Notes: generated from the sequence alone by a model not told the origin. Shown: positions 25,370 through 33,879, counted from the stretch's first letter. The stretch: 64,000 bases of DNA from Hyphomonadaceae bacterium UBA5336 (GCA_002408125.1 DHQO01000033.1:1-64000), one strand, 5' to 3'. A program made the numbers and translations.

Positions 25370-25384
25370 GTTCTCTTTTTGTAC
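25370..25384. promoter_or_regulatory. Near-match LexA box upstream of the zinc-ribbon membrane gene
   Basis: On the minus strand GTACAAAAAGAGAAC differs from the alphaproteobacterial SOS pattern GAAC-N7-GAAC at one base. Another GAAC lies 6 bp further upstream. The A-rich spacer is typical of real boxes. It sits 20-34 bp before the ATG at 25350, the expected location for repression. Confidence 0.4.
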
Positions 25385-25421
25385 TCGTTCTGATCGGGTC
25401 TGGCAAGCCCTTTTGTTTACC

Positions 25422-25967
25422 CTAGCCCGATCGATCGATCAGCACCGCGACGAACAGGGCGGGCTCGTCGCCTTCCACCACCCAGGCATGATTGGTCGCG
25501 CGCTGGACCACCACATTACCCGGCTCGACAATCGTCTCATCCTCATCCAGCAGGAGCTTCACCCGCCCGCGGATCAGGATGATTGCATCGAGACTGTGGG
25601 TGAGATGCATGGCCGGATGACGAGTTGTGTCTGGCTGGTGGTCAGCCGCGCCGATATCGGCAAAGGCGGCCTTCACGAAGCCGGCAAACTGCTCGGCGGG
25701 CACCGCTTCCGGGCGCGGACGCACGATGAACCAGCGGATCTTCACTCCGCCCGACGGCGGCGTGAGTTGGACCCTGCCCTTGCCCTGGTCGCCGGCATCG
25801 CCGGGCGCGATCGGCCCGGCCAGCGTGTCGGTCCAGATTTCGTGCAGGCTGGCAACGCCGTGGTCCTCAGCCGGTGGGCCGTCGATGAGAATTTCCGAGC
25901 GCCCGGCAGCATTCGTCGTGGTCACGATTCGCCGCAGGCCCACTGCCGGATCGGATGGCTCTGACAT
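25422..25967 (-). CDS. Cupin domain protein
   Basis: A 181-residue protein with a C-terminal cupin barrel. HPAMHLTHSLDAIILIRGRVKLLLDEDE and EPGNVVVQRATNHAWVVEGDEPALFVAVLID correspond to the two cupin motifs, although the metal-binding set is partial, with His residues in MHLTHS and NHAW. An N-terminal beta domain precedes it. AGGGAGGAATAAC precedes the ATG. Possible roles are a small-molecule sensor, an isomerase or a dioxygenase. No partner gene is evident. Confidence 0.75.
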   Translation of the reverse strand: MSEPSDPAVGLRRIVTTTNAAGRSEILIDGPPAEDHGVASLHEIWTDTLAGPIAPGDAGDQGKGRVQLTPPSGGVKIRWFIVRPRPEAVPAEQFAGFVKAAFADIGAADHQPDTTRHPAMHLTHSLDAIILIRGRVKLLLDEDETIVEPGNVVVQRATNHAWVVEGDEPALFVAVLIDRSG

Positions 25968-26140
25968 GTTATTCCTCCCTCTTATCTGGCGAAATGCATC
26001 CTATTTGCAGTTCATCCGAATGTCTTGCTTGCGCGCGAAATGCGCCGGGGTAATGCTTCGGAAATCCTGGCAGGACATACTGCGGGGACGGACAATCGGC
26101 CGGGCAGGACGCCAGGCCCAGGGGAGACTGTAGAGACACC

Positions 26141-27031
26141 ATGATACCTCGTTCCATCGCGATCCCGAAGAATTGGGACACGTTCAATATCCCGAGCCTG
26201 TTTTCCGCCATTGTGTACCCCGTGCTTGGCCTGGCCATGCTGGTGACGATGGTCATTCTCGGCCTGGTGCTTGAGAGCCTGTCGCTGCACTGGTGGTATC
26301 TTCCGATCGGCCTGGCTGTCGTCGGTGCCAGCGTGGTGATCTGCAATATGGGCATCGGCCCGCTGCACCGGATCATCCAGCACCGCGCCGGCGAGCTGCG
26401 CGCGCCGGGCCAGGTGGTCACCATGCTCAACCTGATCATTGCCATGCAGGGCGAGGTAAAGGACTGGGTGAATTATCATTCCCAGCATCACCGCTTTTCC
26501 GACAAGCCGGGCGACCCGCACAATCCGTTTGAATCCAAGCGCTGGGCCTGGGTTGGCTGGATCCTGTTCCGCGACAAGGGCGACATGTCCCGCCCGATGC
26601 CGATCTGGCTGAAGAACCAGCCGATCATCGTGTGGATGGACAAGCTCTACAACCCGCTCTCGCTGGTGATCCATCTCATCGTGCCGGCCGTGATCTATGG
26701 CATTGTCTGGCTGGCTGGCGGCTCACTGGTGCTGACCGCGATCCTGCATGCCTGCTTCGTGATCGGGCGCGCAATGCAGTTTCACGCCACCACGTACGGC
26801 ATCAATGTGCTCGGCCACCTGAAGACGCCGAAATGGGCCGACCATCTCATCGGCCTCCTGACCGGCGGCGAGGCCTTCCACGACCATCACCATGACGAGC
26901 CCGTCAGCGCGCTGCACCGCCCGCGCCGGGGCCTGTGGAACCGGATTGTCGACTATAACGGCACCGCGCTGTTGATCATGGAGAAGATCGGCTGGGTGAA
27001 GAACCTGAAGATCGCGCCCCAGTTCACCTGA
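26141..27031 (+). CDS. Acyl-lipid/acyl-CoA fatty-acid desaturase (delta-9 type)
   Basis: A 296-residue integral-membrane di-iron desaturase. The three histidine boxes are HRIIQH (76-81), HSQHH (113-117) and HDHHH (247-251), with hydrophobic helices between them. The order and spacing match stearoyl-CoA/acyl-lipid delta-9 desaturases that put the first double bond into membrane acyl chains. An electron donor gene is not adjacent. A strong hairpin terminator follows the stop. Confidence 0.9.
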   Translation: MIPRSIAIPKNWDTFNIPSLFSAIVYPVLGLAMLVTMVILGLVLESLSLHWWYLPIGLAVVGASVVICNMGIGPLHRIIQHRAGELRAPGQVVTMLNLIIAMQGEVKDWVNYHSQHHRFSDKPGDPHNPFESKRWAWVGWILFRDKGDMSRPMPIWLKNQPIIVWMDKLYNPLSLVIHLIVPAVIYGIVWLAGGSLVLTAILHACFVIGRAMQFHATTYGINVLGHLKTPKWADHLIGLLTGGEAFHDHHHDEPVSALHRPRRGLWNRIVDYNGTALLIMEKIGWVKNLKIAPQFT

Positions 27032-27060
27032 GAGCCATTTCCCAACTTGCCAAACAAATC

Positions 27061-27089
27061 AAAAGGGGCGCCGTGCGTGCGCCCCTTTT
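27061..27089. terminator. Bidirectional hairpin terminator after the desaturase gene
   Basis: AAAAGGGGCGC, loop of 7, GCGCCCCTTTT: an 11-bp perfect stem flanked by A and T runs, between the convergent desaturase and OmpA-lipoprotein genes. It can end transcription from either side. Confidence 0.85.
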
Positions 27090-27108
27090 CCCGTTCCTGA
27101 AACAGAAA

Positions 27109-27143
27109 ACGGGATGGCCGCCTTGCGAGCAAACCATCCCGTT
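27109..27143 (-). terminator. Second hairpin, probable terminator of the OmpA-lipoprotein gene
   Basis: AACGGGATGG, 15-base loop, CCATCCCGTT: a 10-bp perfect inverted repeat. Read on the minus strand it is followed by TTTTC, placing it as the factor-independent terminator 30 bp after the OmpA-type gene stop. Confidence 0.7.
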
Positions 27144-27172
27144 CCCCCCGGCAACCGGTTCAGCGGCCTGGG

Positions 27173-27991
27173 CTATTCCAGGCTGCTGATGACGAAGTCC
27201 ACGCGGCGGTTTTTCATCCGCCCGGCGCGGGTATTGTTGTCGGCGATGGGTTCGGCCTCGCCCTTGCCTTCCATGCTCAGGCGCGAAGCATCCACACCAG
27301 CTTCCGTCAGGAAGTCGACCACGGTCTGGGCGCGCGCTTCGGAAAGTTCCATGTTCACCGATTCCGGTCCGCTGGTGTCGGTATGACCGACGACCTTAAC
27401 GGCCGCGTCAGGATATTGTTCCATGAAAGCGGCCATGGCCGAAAGGCGCGCATCGGTCGCCACCCCAAGGCTGGCGGACTCGAATCCGAAATTCAGGCCC
27501 TGGCAGGCGAGTTTCACACTGCCGTCTTCGCCGCCGGTGCGCTCGCATTTCATGGCGCCGGAGATGATGGCGAGATCGGAAGCCAGGCGCGCCGAGGTAA
27601 AATCGGAGAAATCGGCCTGGCAGGCGCTCAGCTCCTCTGTGCACGAAGCAGCATCGGCGCTGATCGTGTCGAACTCCGAGCGCAGCGAGCTCAGCGCACT
27701 GTCGGCCTCGGCAAACTCGCCCTCGGCAATGGCGAGATGCGCATAGGCTTCGGTCAGCTCGATGCTGTTGTAATAGTCATTCGCATCGCCATCCTCATAG
27801 GCCGCAGCGGCCTGGTCGAGATAACTGCTCGCCGACGTGTAGGCATCGCTGCTCGTGCCATAGGCCGAGGCCTCAGACACCAGCGCGCGGGCGCTGTCCA
27901 GACGGCCATCGGGCTCGATTGTGGTGGCACATGCGGACACAAGCAGCAGGGCCCCAAGGCCAGCCAGTCCTTTCATGCAGGTCCTGATCAT
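27173..27991 (-). CDS. OmpA-family outer-membrane lipoprotein with DUF4398-like repeat region
   Basis: A 272-residue lipoprotein. The signal peptide MIRTCMKGLAGLGALLLVSAC ends with lipid-receiving Cys21. Residues about 30-110 are Ala-rich helical repeats like DUF4398. The OmpA peptidoglycan-binding domain (about 155-270) has VVGHTDTSGPESVNMELSEARA and NRRVDFVI. It ties the outer membrane to peptidoglycan. It is divergent from the pseudouridine synthase gene across 197 bp in which I see no other feature. Confidence 0.9.
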   Translation of the reverse strand: MIRTCMKGLAGLGALLLVSACATTIEPDGRLDSARALVSEASAYGTSSDAYTSASSYLDQAAAAYEDGDANDYYNSIELTEAYAHLAIAEGEFAEADSALSSLRSEFDTISADAASCTEELSACQADFSDFTSARLASDLAIISGAMKCERTGGEDGSVKLACQGLNFGFESASLGVATDARLSAMAAFMEQYPDAAVKVVGHTDTSGPESVNMELSEARAQTVVDFLTEAGVDASRLSMEGKGEAEPIADNNTRAGRMKNRRVDFVISSLE

Positions 27992-28188
27992 TCTGCGTCA
28001 CTCCTCTGCAACTTATAGAGATCACCTCACCTTCGGCGCGCACATAATCACACAGTTTCACAACCCCCAACCCATTCTCGCCTCTCAGGGGAATCGCTGA
28101 CTGTACAAACACTTGGCGGGGGAGGTGGGTTTTGCACGGCTGAAACGCCGGGGAGGCAGGCGCGGAAAAGTCTGATAGAGGACGCCAG

Positions 28189-29082
28189 ATGGCCCGCACT
28201 TTCACCTATTCCGGCGACGAGCCCGTCCGCATCAACAAATGGCTCGCCCAGTCTGGCGTGTGCTCGCGGCGCGAGGCCGAAGGGCTGATTACCGATGGGC
28301 TGGTGTCCGTCGAGGGCGAGAAAATCTCCTCGCCCGGCCACAAGATCCTGCCCGGCCAGTCGCTGAGCCTGGCCGAGCGGGCCAATACCGCGCTTGAGAA
28401 CAAGCTTACGGTGCTGTTGAACAAGCCGGTCGGTTACGTCTCCGGCACGCCGGAGGGCGAGCAGGTGCCCGCGGTCCGCCTGCTCACGCGCAAGGCCCTG
28501 TTCGGCGAAAGCGAGACGATCCCGGGCCGGCGCCACAAGCTCGCCCCGGTCGGCCGGCTGGACCAGGACAGCCATGGCCTGCTCATCCTCTCAGAGGATG
28601 GCGTGGTGGCGAAAGCCGTGATCGGTCCGGACTCGGAAATGACGAAGGAATACCTTGTCCGCGTGCGCGGCGAGGTCACGGCCGACCGGCTTGCGAAACT
28701 GCGCCATGGCCTGAACCTGGATGGCCGGCGCCTGAAAAAGGCCGAGGTGACCGAGATCGGCCCCCAGAGGCTGCGCTTCGTGCTGAAGGAAGGGCGCAAC
28801 CGCCAGATCCGGCGCATGTGCGACCTGGTTGAGCTGCGTGTCGTCGACCTGCAACGCGTCCGCATCGGCCCGGTCGAGCTTGGCAATCTGCCCGAAGGCC
28901 AGTGGCGCCTGCTGACCGAGGAGGAACGCGCTGCCCTGATCGCCGCTGGTGCGCCTAGAAGACCGACGCGTCAGGGTCCAGCTCAGGCCGGCGCGGTGCC
29001 ACGGCAAGACGCAAAACGGCCAGCAGGAAAAGCCCGCAGGCCAGGAAAGCGGCCAGGCTCGCGCGGGCCTGCAGGGCGCTGA
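28189..29082 (+). CDS. RluF/RluB-type rRNA pseudouridine synthase
   Basis: A 297-residue RsuA-family enzyme. The N-terminal S4 RNA-binding domain (RINKWLAQSGVCSRREAEGLI) is followed by the catalytic domain with Asp in VGRLDQDSHGLLILS (about 125) and the segment GRNRQIRRMCDLVELRV. QDSHGL and the EKEYLV-like TKEYLV point to the RluF subgroup (23S rRNA), but target prediction is not firm. The last 45 residues are a low-complexity basic tail. The 3' end overlaps the convergent oxidase-like gene by 128 bp, long for this genome. Confidence 0.9.
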   Translation: MARTFTYSGDEPVRINKWLAQSGVCSRREAEGLITDGLVSVEGEKISSPGHKILPGQSLSLAERANTALENKLTVLLNKPVGYVSGTPEGEQVPAVRLLTRKALFGESETIPGRRHKLAPVGRLDQDSHGLLILSEDGVVAKAVIGPDSEMTKEYLVRVRGEVTADRLAKLRHGLNLDGRRLKKAEVTEIGPQRLRFVLKEGRNRQIRRMCDLVELRVVDLQRVRIGPVELGNLPEGQWRLLTEEERAALIAAGAPRRPTRQGPAQAGAVPRQDAKRPAGKARRPGKRPGSRGPAGR

Positions 29083-29857
29083 AGCTTTCGGGATAATCGA
29101 CATAACCGCGCGGCAGGCCCTCCAGCCCGGCCCGCGCCTGCTGCAGCACCATGACGGCCCAGACCAGGGCGATCAGACCCGCCAGGATGATGCTGACGCG
29201 CGCATCCACGCGCTTGCCTTCCGCGCGTGCCACCACACTGAGCAGGCCGAGCGTGAGCAGGCAGGCAGCGCCGCCCCCGGCATGCCACAGAGCAATGTGC
29301 AGATAGCTGTCATGGAGCATGTAGCGGGTCTCGTCCTGGCGGAAAATCTGGACGCCGACGGCCAGCAGGCAGAGCGGCGCGATGGCAAAGACCAGCCAGG
29401 GCAGGCTCGTGCGCCGGGCCTGCGCGGTGCGAATGCAGGCGATGAGGCCGGCGAATATCGACACCCCCGCCAGCGACGCTCCGACCCAGTTCAGGCTCGC
29501 CCACGGCCCGAAGGGGCGCATCGGCTGGAGCACATTATTGGCCGCCACAGCCGTGCCGAGCAGGATCAGCGCCAGGGCGGAGAAACTGAGCCCGCCCTTC
29601 AAAGTGGAGCCGTCGGGATGAGAACGCGCGAGCTGTGCGCATCCGACCGCCCCGATCAGCGTCGCCGGCAGGGCGAACTTCACGGCATTGGCATGGATCT
29701 GCGACAGGCCGGCGAACAGGTATGGTGCCGGCGCGCCGTCCATCAGGAAGACCCGCACGCCGGGCATGAACAGCTCGACCTGCAGGATCAGTCCGGCCAG
29801 CACGGCAATACCGGCCCAGGCCAACGAGACAGAGAGCGCCACGCGCATCACATTCAT
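28955..29857 (-). CDS. Shortened cytochrome-oxidase subunit I-like membrane protein lacking the binuclear centre
   Basis: A 300-residue, roughly eight-helix membrane protein. Three segments match haem-copper oxidase subunit I: SQIHANAVKFALPATLIGA (50-70, like helix II with low-spin haem ligand His), LHDSYLHIALWH (181-192, like LHDTYYVVAHFH of helix X) and GLPRGYVDYPESF (247-259, like GMPRRYxDYPDAF). The second helix-X His (His192, low-spin haem) is kept. The first, which binds the high-spin haem, is Leu190, and no WHFGHPEVY-like CuB helix is seen. Probably a haem-binding electron carrier or sensor; oxidase activity is unlikely. The ATG overlaps the upstream SDR gene stop by 4 bp. Confidence 0.7.
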   Translation of the reverse strand: MNVMRVALSVSLAWAGIAVLAGLILQVELFMPGVRVFLMDGAPAPYLFAGLSQIHANAVKFALPATLIGAVGCAQLARSHPDGSTLKGGLSFSALALILLGTAVAANNVLQPMRPFGPWASLNWVGASLAGVSIFAGLIACIRTAQARRTSLPWLVFAIAPLCLLAVGVQIFRQDETRYMLHDSYLHIALWHAGGGAACLLTLGLLSVVARAEGKRVDARVSIILAGLIALVWAVMVLQQARAGLEGLPRGYVDYPESFSALQARASLAAFLACGLFLLAVLRLAVAPRRPELDPDASVF

Positions 29858-30705
29858 ACAAGGCTCTCCGAGGCGAGAATGGCTGCCAGCCCTTCGCGAT
29901 AGCTGGGATAGACCGGATGCCAGCCCAACGCGGCTTTCGCCCTCGCGTTCGAAACCCGTTTGCATTCGACGTAGAAGCTCTGCGCCATGGGTGAAAGTCC
30001 TGCAAGGTTGAAAGGCACTTCCGGCGGAGCAGGCAGGCCGAGCAGTCGGGCGGCCTCGGCGATGACATCCTGGGGCGGGCCGGGCTCATCATCGGTAAAG
30101 TGAAAGACGCCGTCCGCGCGCTCATCACTCACCAGCAGGAACAGGCCGCGGGCAATGTCGCCGACATGAATGCGCGAGAAGACATGGCCGGGTTTGACGA
30201 TCCGGCGCGCCGTGCCCTCGCGCATCCGGTCCAGCGCCGAACGGCCTGGGCCGTAAATCCCCGGCAGGCGCACCAGCGAGACCCGCGCCACGGTGGAAAG
30301 CCATTGCGTCTCGGCCTTCACGCGCCGCGCGCCGCGTTCCGATTGCGGACGCACCGGGCTCCATTCAAACGCCCAGCTCCCACCGAGATCGCCATAAACG
30401 CCGGTGGTGGAGAGATAGGTGATGCTGCGTGCCGTGTCGGCCAAGGTGCCTGCCGCGGCGAATGCCGGGCATCCGGCATCTCCGGGCGGGATGGAAATCA
30501 GCCAGTCGCTGCCTTCGGGCGGCGCGACGGCCCCTGTACCGTCGAGCACTTCCACCGCCCAGCCGCGCGCCGACAGCGCCTCGGCCTTGGCCGGCGTGCG
30601 CACCATGCCGCCTATTTTCCAGCCCTCTGCCTGGCACAGACCGGCCAGATGCTGGGCACTGTCGCCCAGCCCGAAGCAGAACAGGGTGCGTTGCGGAACT
30701 GTCAT
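29854..30705 (-). CDS. NAD-dependent epimerase/dehydratase-like SDR protein
   Basis: An atypical or extended SDR of the YeeZ/NAD-epimerase type, about 283 residues. It has the Rossmann start FCFGLGDSAQHLAGL, a segment SITYLSTTGVYGDLGG with the catalytic-type Tyr, and LVRLPGIYGPGRSALDRM. No substrate can be named. The ATG at 30705 (MTVPQRT) is preferred; one at 30729 is possible. It is coupled to the oxidase-like gene by a 4-bp overlap. Confidence 0.8.
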   Translation of the reverse strand: MTVPQRTLFCFGLGDSAQHLAGLCQAEGWKIGGMVRTPAKAEALSARGWAVEVLDGTGAVAPPEGSDWLISIPPGDAGCPAFAAAGTLADTARSITYLSTTGVYGDLGGSWAFEWSPVRPQSERGARRVKAETQWLSTVARVSLVRLPGIYGPGRSALDRMREGTARRIVKPGHVFSRIHVGDIARGLFLLVSDERADGVFHFTDDEPGPPQDVIAEAARLLGLPAPPEVPFNLAGLSPMAQSFYVECKRVSNARAKAALGWHPVYPSYREGLAAILASESLV

Positions 30706-30769
30706 TTGCGCTCGCACTGCGGCGCCCATAGGGCTCTAACGAAACCCAAAGAATAGAGCGACCTGCCCC

Positions 30770-31435
30770 ATGTCCAGTCTGCCTGCCCTGCTCTCTGCAC
30801 TTGCACTGATGCAAAGCGCCCCGATGACCGAAGCCGGCAAGGCGGTGCAAGCAGAAGAGGCAACACGCCTCGCCAATTGCCTGGAACTGGTCGAGACCGA
30901 TCCTGAAACCGCCTATGAGGATGGCCTGGCCTGGCTGTCGGCCGGCGCCCGGCCCGGCGCGCGCCACTGCACGGCGGTCGCCCTGATCGCCCTCGGCCAT
31001 GCCGATGAAGGCGCGGCGCGGCTGGAAGAGCTGGCCAATGCCCCCGACGCCGGCGGGATCGAGGAGCGGCGCACCTATCTCACCAAGGCCGGAAGCGCCT
31101 GGCTGCTGGCCGGCGCGCCGGACGCCGCGATTGTCGCCATCGAGAATGCGCTGAAACTCGCACCGGGCGATCCGGACCTGCTGATTGACCGCGCCTCGGC
31201 CAATCTGGCGATGGAGCAGTGGCAGACGGCCGTAACCGACCTCGACCTCGTCCTTGTTGACCTGCCGGCCAATACAGAGGCGCTGGAGCTGCGCGCCCGG
31301 GCCCTGAAGGAACTCGGGCGCTATGATGCAGCCCTGGCGGACGTGAACGCCGCCCGCTCCGGCGCGCCGGACAATATCGACCTGCTCGTCCTGCGCGGGG
31401 AGATCCGTGAAGCCGCCCGCCTGGCGGGGAACTAG
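30770..31435 (+). CDS. Tetratricopeptide-repeat protein, probably exported
   Basis: A 221-residue protein with a hydrophobic start (LPALLSALALMQSA) that may be a signal peptide and at least three TPR-like helical pairs (from about 105: GSAWLLAGAPDAAIVAIENALKLAPGDPD, then ASANLAMEQWQTAVTDLDLVLVDLP, then RALKELGRYDAALADVNAARSGAP). TPRs hold protein complexes. No partner is indicated. It runs up to the convergent methyltransferase gene with a 3-bp gap. Confidence 0.8.
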   Translation: MSSLPALLSALALMQSAPMTEAGKAVQAEEATRLANCLELVETDPETAYEDGLAWLSAGARPGARHCTAVALIALGHADEGAARLEELANAPDAGGIEERRTYLTKAGSAWLLAGAPDAAIVAIENALKLAPGDPDLLIDRASANLAMEQWQTAVTDLDLVLVDLPANTEALELRARALKELGRYDAALADVNAARSGAPDNIDLLVLRGEIREAARLAGN

Positions 31436-31438
31436 GTC

Positions 31439-32500
31439 CTAAGGCCGGGCTTCCAGCACCATGTTGAACGGGCCTTCGCTGGCCCGGCGCACCCGGCTGA
31501 ACCCGCCATCGGCGAGCACATCGCGGATCGCCGCCTCCCCGGCCTGTGCACCCAGCCCCTCGCCCACTTCCTGGGCCAGCGAGGTCGGCACGCAGATCAT
31601 GGTCGAGGCATTGTAGTAGAGCCGGCCGACCGGGTTCATGTTCGCTTCGGCGCTGTCGCCTGCCATCGGCTCGACGATCATCCAGGCGCCATCGGGCTTC
31701 AGCCGGCTGTGCAGATGCTTCGCGCAGCCGCGCGGGTCGCCCATATCGTGCAGGCAGTCGAACACGGTGATCAGGTCAAATCCGTCCTCGGCGATCTCCT
31801 TGGCCGGCGCGGTCTCGAAGCTGACCCGGCCTGCCATGCCATGCTCGGCGGCATGCTCGCGCGCTTTCTGGATGGACGCATCGTGGAAATCGTAGCCGAT
31901 GAACTCGCTGTTGGGATACGCCTCGGCCATGAGCAGGGTCGAGAAACCGACTCCGCAGCCGATATCGGCCACCTTGGCTCCGGCCTTCAGCCGCTCTTCC
32001 ATGCCGTCCAGTGACGGGATCCACTGCTGGATGAGCGCATTGAGATAGGTGGGGCGGAAAAACGCCCCCACAGAGCAGAACATGCACCCGCCCTGGTCGC
32101 CCCAGGCCACGCCGTCGCCTGTCCGGAAAGCCGCGCCGACCTTGTCATGATTGTCCACCATGGACGCGGCGAGATCGAAGGCGCCTTCGAGATAGACCGG
32201 GCTCTCCTCTACCGCGAAGACCATGGCCTGCTCCGGCGACAGGGCAAACCGGCCCGTATCGGCGTCGAAATCGACAAATCCGTTGGCGGCCTGGGCAAGC
32301 GCCCATTCGCGCACATAGCGCTCTGCCAGCCCGGTGCGCTCGGCCAGGTCATGCGATGTGGCCGGTCCGCCCGCCGCCATGGCCTTGAACAGCCCGAGCT
32401 TGAACCCGAGCCGCGCCGTCGGCACTGCGAAGGCCCCGCCCAGATCTCCCAGCATCTTGCCGACAAATGCGTGCAGTTTTTCCTCGTTAAGCTCAGTCAT
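31439..32500 (-). CDS. Class I SAM-dependent methyltransferase with N-terminal winged helix
   Basis: A 353-residue protein. Residues 1-90 look like a winged-helix/dimerisation segment (ARLGFKLGLFKAMAAGGPATSHDLAERTGL). The SAM-binding motif is VADIGCGVGFSTLL (about 175-188), with YDFHDASI, DLITVFDCLHDMGDP and LKPDGAWMIVEP following. This is the family of Rv2258c-type methyltransferases of unknown small-molecule substrate. It lies 19 bp downstream of the DUF4242 gene, so the two form a unit, divergent from a LysR regulator. Confidence 0.9.
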   Translation of the reverse strand: MTELNEEKLHAFVGKMLGDLGGAFAVPTARLGFKLGLFKAMAAGGPATSHDLAERTGLAERYVREWALAQAANGFVDFDADTGRFALSPEQAMVFAVEESPVYLEGAFDLAASMVDNHDKVGAAFRTGDGVAWGDQGGCMFCSVGAFFRPTYLNALIQQWIPSLDGMEERLKAGAKVADIGCGVGFSTLLMAEAYPNSEFIGYDFHDASIQKAREHAAEHGMAGRVSFETAPAKEIAEDGFDLITVFDCLHDMGDPRGCAKHLHSRLKPDGAWMIVEPMAGDSAEANMNPVGRLYYNASTMICVPTSLAQEVGEGLGAQAGEAAIRDVLADGGFSRVRRASEGPFNMVLEARP

Positions 32501-32519
32501 TGTCTCAAATCCGTCTGGC

Positions 32520-32804
32520 TCAATTGTTTGCTGTTAAAGGGTCGATGACCTGCGGGATCTCGGTGATCGTGCCCACCGGGATGCCGCTGAGATCGCCATG
32601 CTGGCGGATCTGGTCTTCGGACTCCGCGAAATAGACGCAGAAGGTCTTGTCCCCGGCGACATAGGACTGGACCCATTGCAGGGTGCCACCGAACTGCTCG
32701 ATCGCCTGATTGGAGGCACGGGCCGCCCCGCAAAGCTCCACAATCGACATGCCGCCGATGCCGGGGATATCGCGCTCTACAAGATACCGTTTCAGTGTTG
32801 CCAT
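32520..32804 (-). CDS. DUF4242 protein
   Basis: A 94-residue ferredoxin-fold protein of the DUF4242 family, with LKRYLVERDIPGIGG at the start and KTFCVYFAESEDQIRQHGDLSGIPVGTITEI later. The conserved ERDxPG, AEs and HG..SG.P motifs are present. Some members are annotated as nickel-binding, which is unverified. AAGGAGGCAGCC precedes the ATG at 32804, which decides the start. It is cotranscribed with the methyltransferase. Confidence 0.85.
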   Translation of the reverse strand: MATLKRYLVERDIPGIGGMSIVELCGAARASNQAIEQFGGTLQWVQSYVAGDKTFCVYFAESEDQIRQHGDLSGIPVGTITEIPQVIDPLTANN

Positions 32805-32883
32805 GGCTGCCTCCTTCGACTTGCGGTAGAGACATGATCGGTCAGGCGTACGAAAATCCCAAACCAAACCTTCTTTGCGAGAC

Positions 32884-32898
32884 TAAAGAAAAACTTTA
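32884..32898. promoter_or_regulatory. Inverted repeat TAAAG-N5-CTTTA upstream of the LysR gene
   Basis: A perfect 5-bp inverted repeat ending 10 bp before the LysR ATG, in the AT-richest part of the divergent gap. LysR regulators often bind interrupted palindromes in such gaps to control themselves and the divergent operon. The spacing is not the classic T-N11-A, so this is tentative. Confidence 0.3.
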
Positions 32899-32907
32899 TC
32901 AATAGGC

Positions 32908-33879
32908 ATGGCGGGACTGTCGCATCTGAAATCCCTGCAGGCCCTGGAGCTTGCCGCCCGGCTGGGATCGCTGAAGGATGCCGCCGATCATCTCGCAATC
33001 ACACCGGCCGCCGTAGGCCAGCGGATCAAGGCGCTGGAGGCCTATCTCGGCGTCGACCTGCTTGTGCGCGGGCGTTCGGGGCTCAAGCCCACACCGGAAC
33101 TTGCCCAGGCCCTGCCTCATCTGGAAAAGGCGTTCAGGGAACTTGAGACCGCGTCCGACACGCTGGACCTACAGCGCGTCAACGAGATCCATATCGCGGC
33201 CAATTCCGACTGGGTCGATCTCTGGCTGAAGCCGCGCCTGCCGGCCTTCCGCGCGGCCCATCCCAACACCCTGTTCTGCCTGAACGGCGAGGGCGACGTG
33301 CCCATGAGGCTGGGCGCAGCCGACCTGGAGATCACCTTTGCGCCACTCGAGGGCGATGAGCCGCGCAAGCTCCTGTTCCACGATTATCTCACGCCCGTCG
33401 GGACCGAGGCGACGGTCTCGCGGATCGATCAGTCAAACACTGCCGCCAGCCTGGACGGGTTTCCGCTGCTGCATCTGGATTTCTACAAGGAAGACCCCGG
33501 CGCGCTGGACTGGCCGCGCTGGGCATCGGTCCATGGTCACCGGCAGACAGCGCAAAATCGCGGCCTCCGATACCGGCAGATCTCCGTCGGCCTAGATGCG
33601 GTAAATTCCAATGCCGGGTTCATGATCTGCGGCCTTGCCATGCTAGTGGACCGGATCCGCAGCGGCGAACTGCGACTGGTCTTCCCCATCGATCATGGCG
33701 GATGGACCCGGCATGCCTTCCAGGTGCGCCTGCGCCAGAAACAGGCCCCGCGCGCCCATCTGCGCCGGTTCTGCGACTGGATGATGGAGGAGTGCGCGAA
33801 GACACGCGCAGACCTGGAAGCCCTTGTCGGCCCCTGCCCCTATTCCCGCTCCGAAGCCGAGGTGAGTGGCCAACCATGA
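32908..33879 (+). CDS. LysR family transcriptional regulator
   Basis: A 323-residue LysR-type regulator. The helix-turn-helix lies near residues 15-60 (LELAARLGSLKDAADHLAITPAAVGQRIKALE), followed by a linker helix and a periplasmic-binding-like effector domain. The AVGQRIKALE form is typical of GcvA-like regulators. It is divergent from the DUF4242-methyltransferase pair, which it probably controls. The 3' end overlaps the convergent thiD gene by 40 bp. Confidence 0.9.
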   Translation: MAGLSHLKSLQALELAARLGSLKDAADHLAITPAAVGQRIKALEAYLGVDLLVRGRSGLKPTPELAQALPHLEKAFRELETASDTLDLQRVNEIHIAANSDWVDLWLKPRLPAFRAAHPNTLFCLNGEGDVPMRLGAADLEITFAPLEGDEPRKLLFHDYLTPVGTEATVSRIDQSNTAASLDGFPLLHLDFYKEDPGALDWPRWASVHGHRQTAQNRGLRYRQISVGLDAVNSNAGFMICGLAMLVDRIRSGELRLVFPIDHGGWTRHAFQVRLRQKQAPRAHLRRFCDWMMEECAKTRADLEALVGPCPYSRSEAEVSGQP

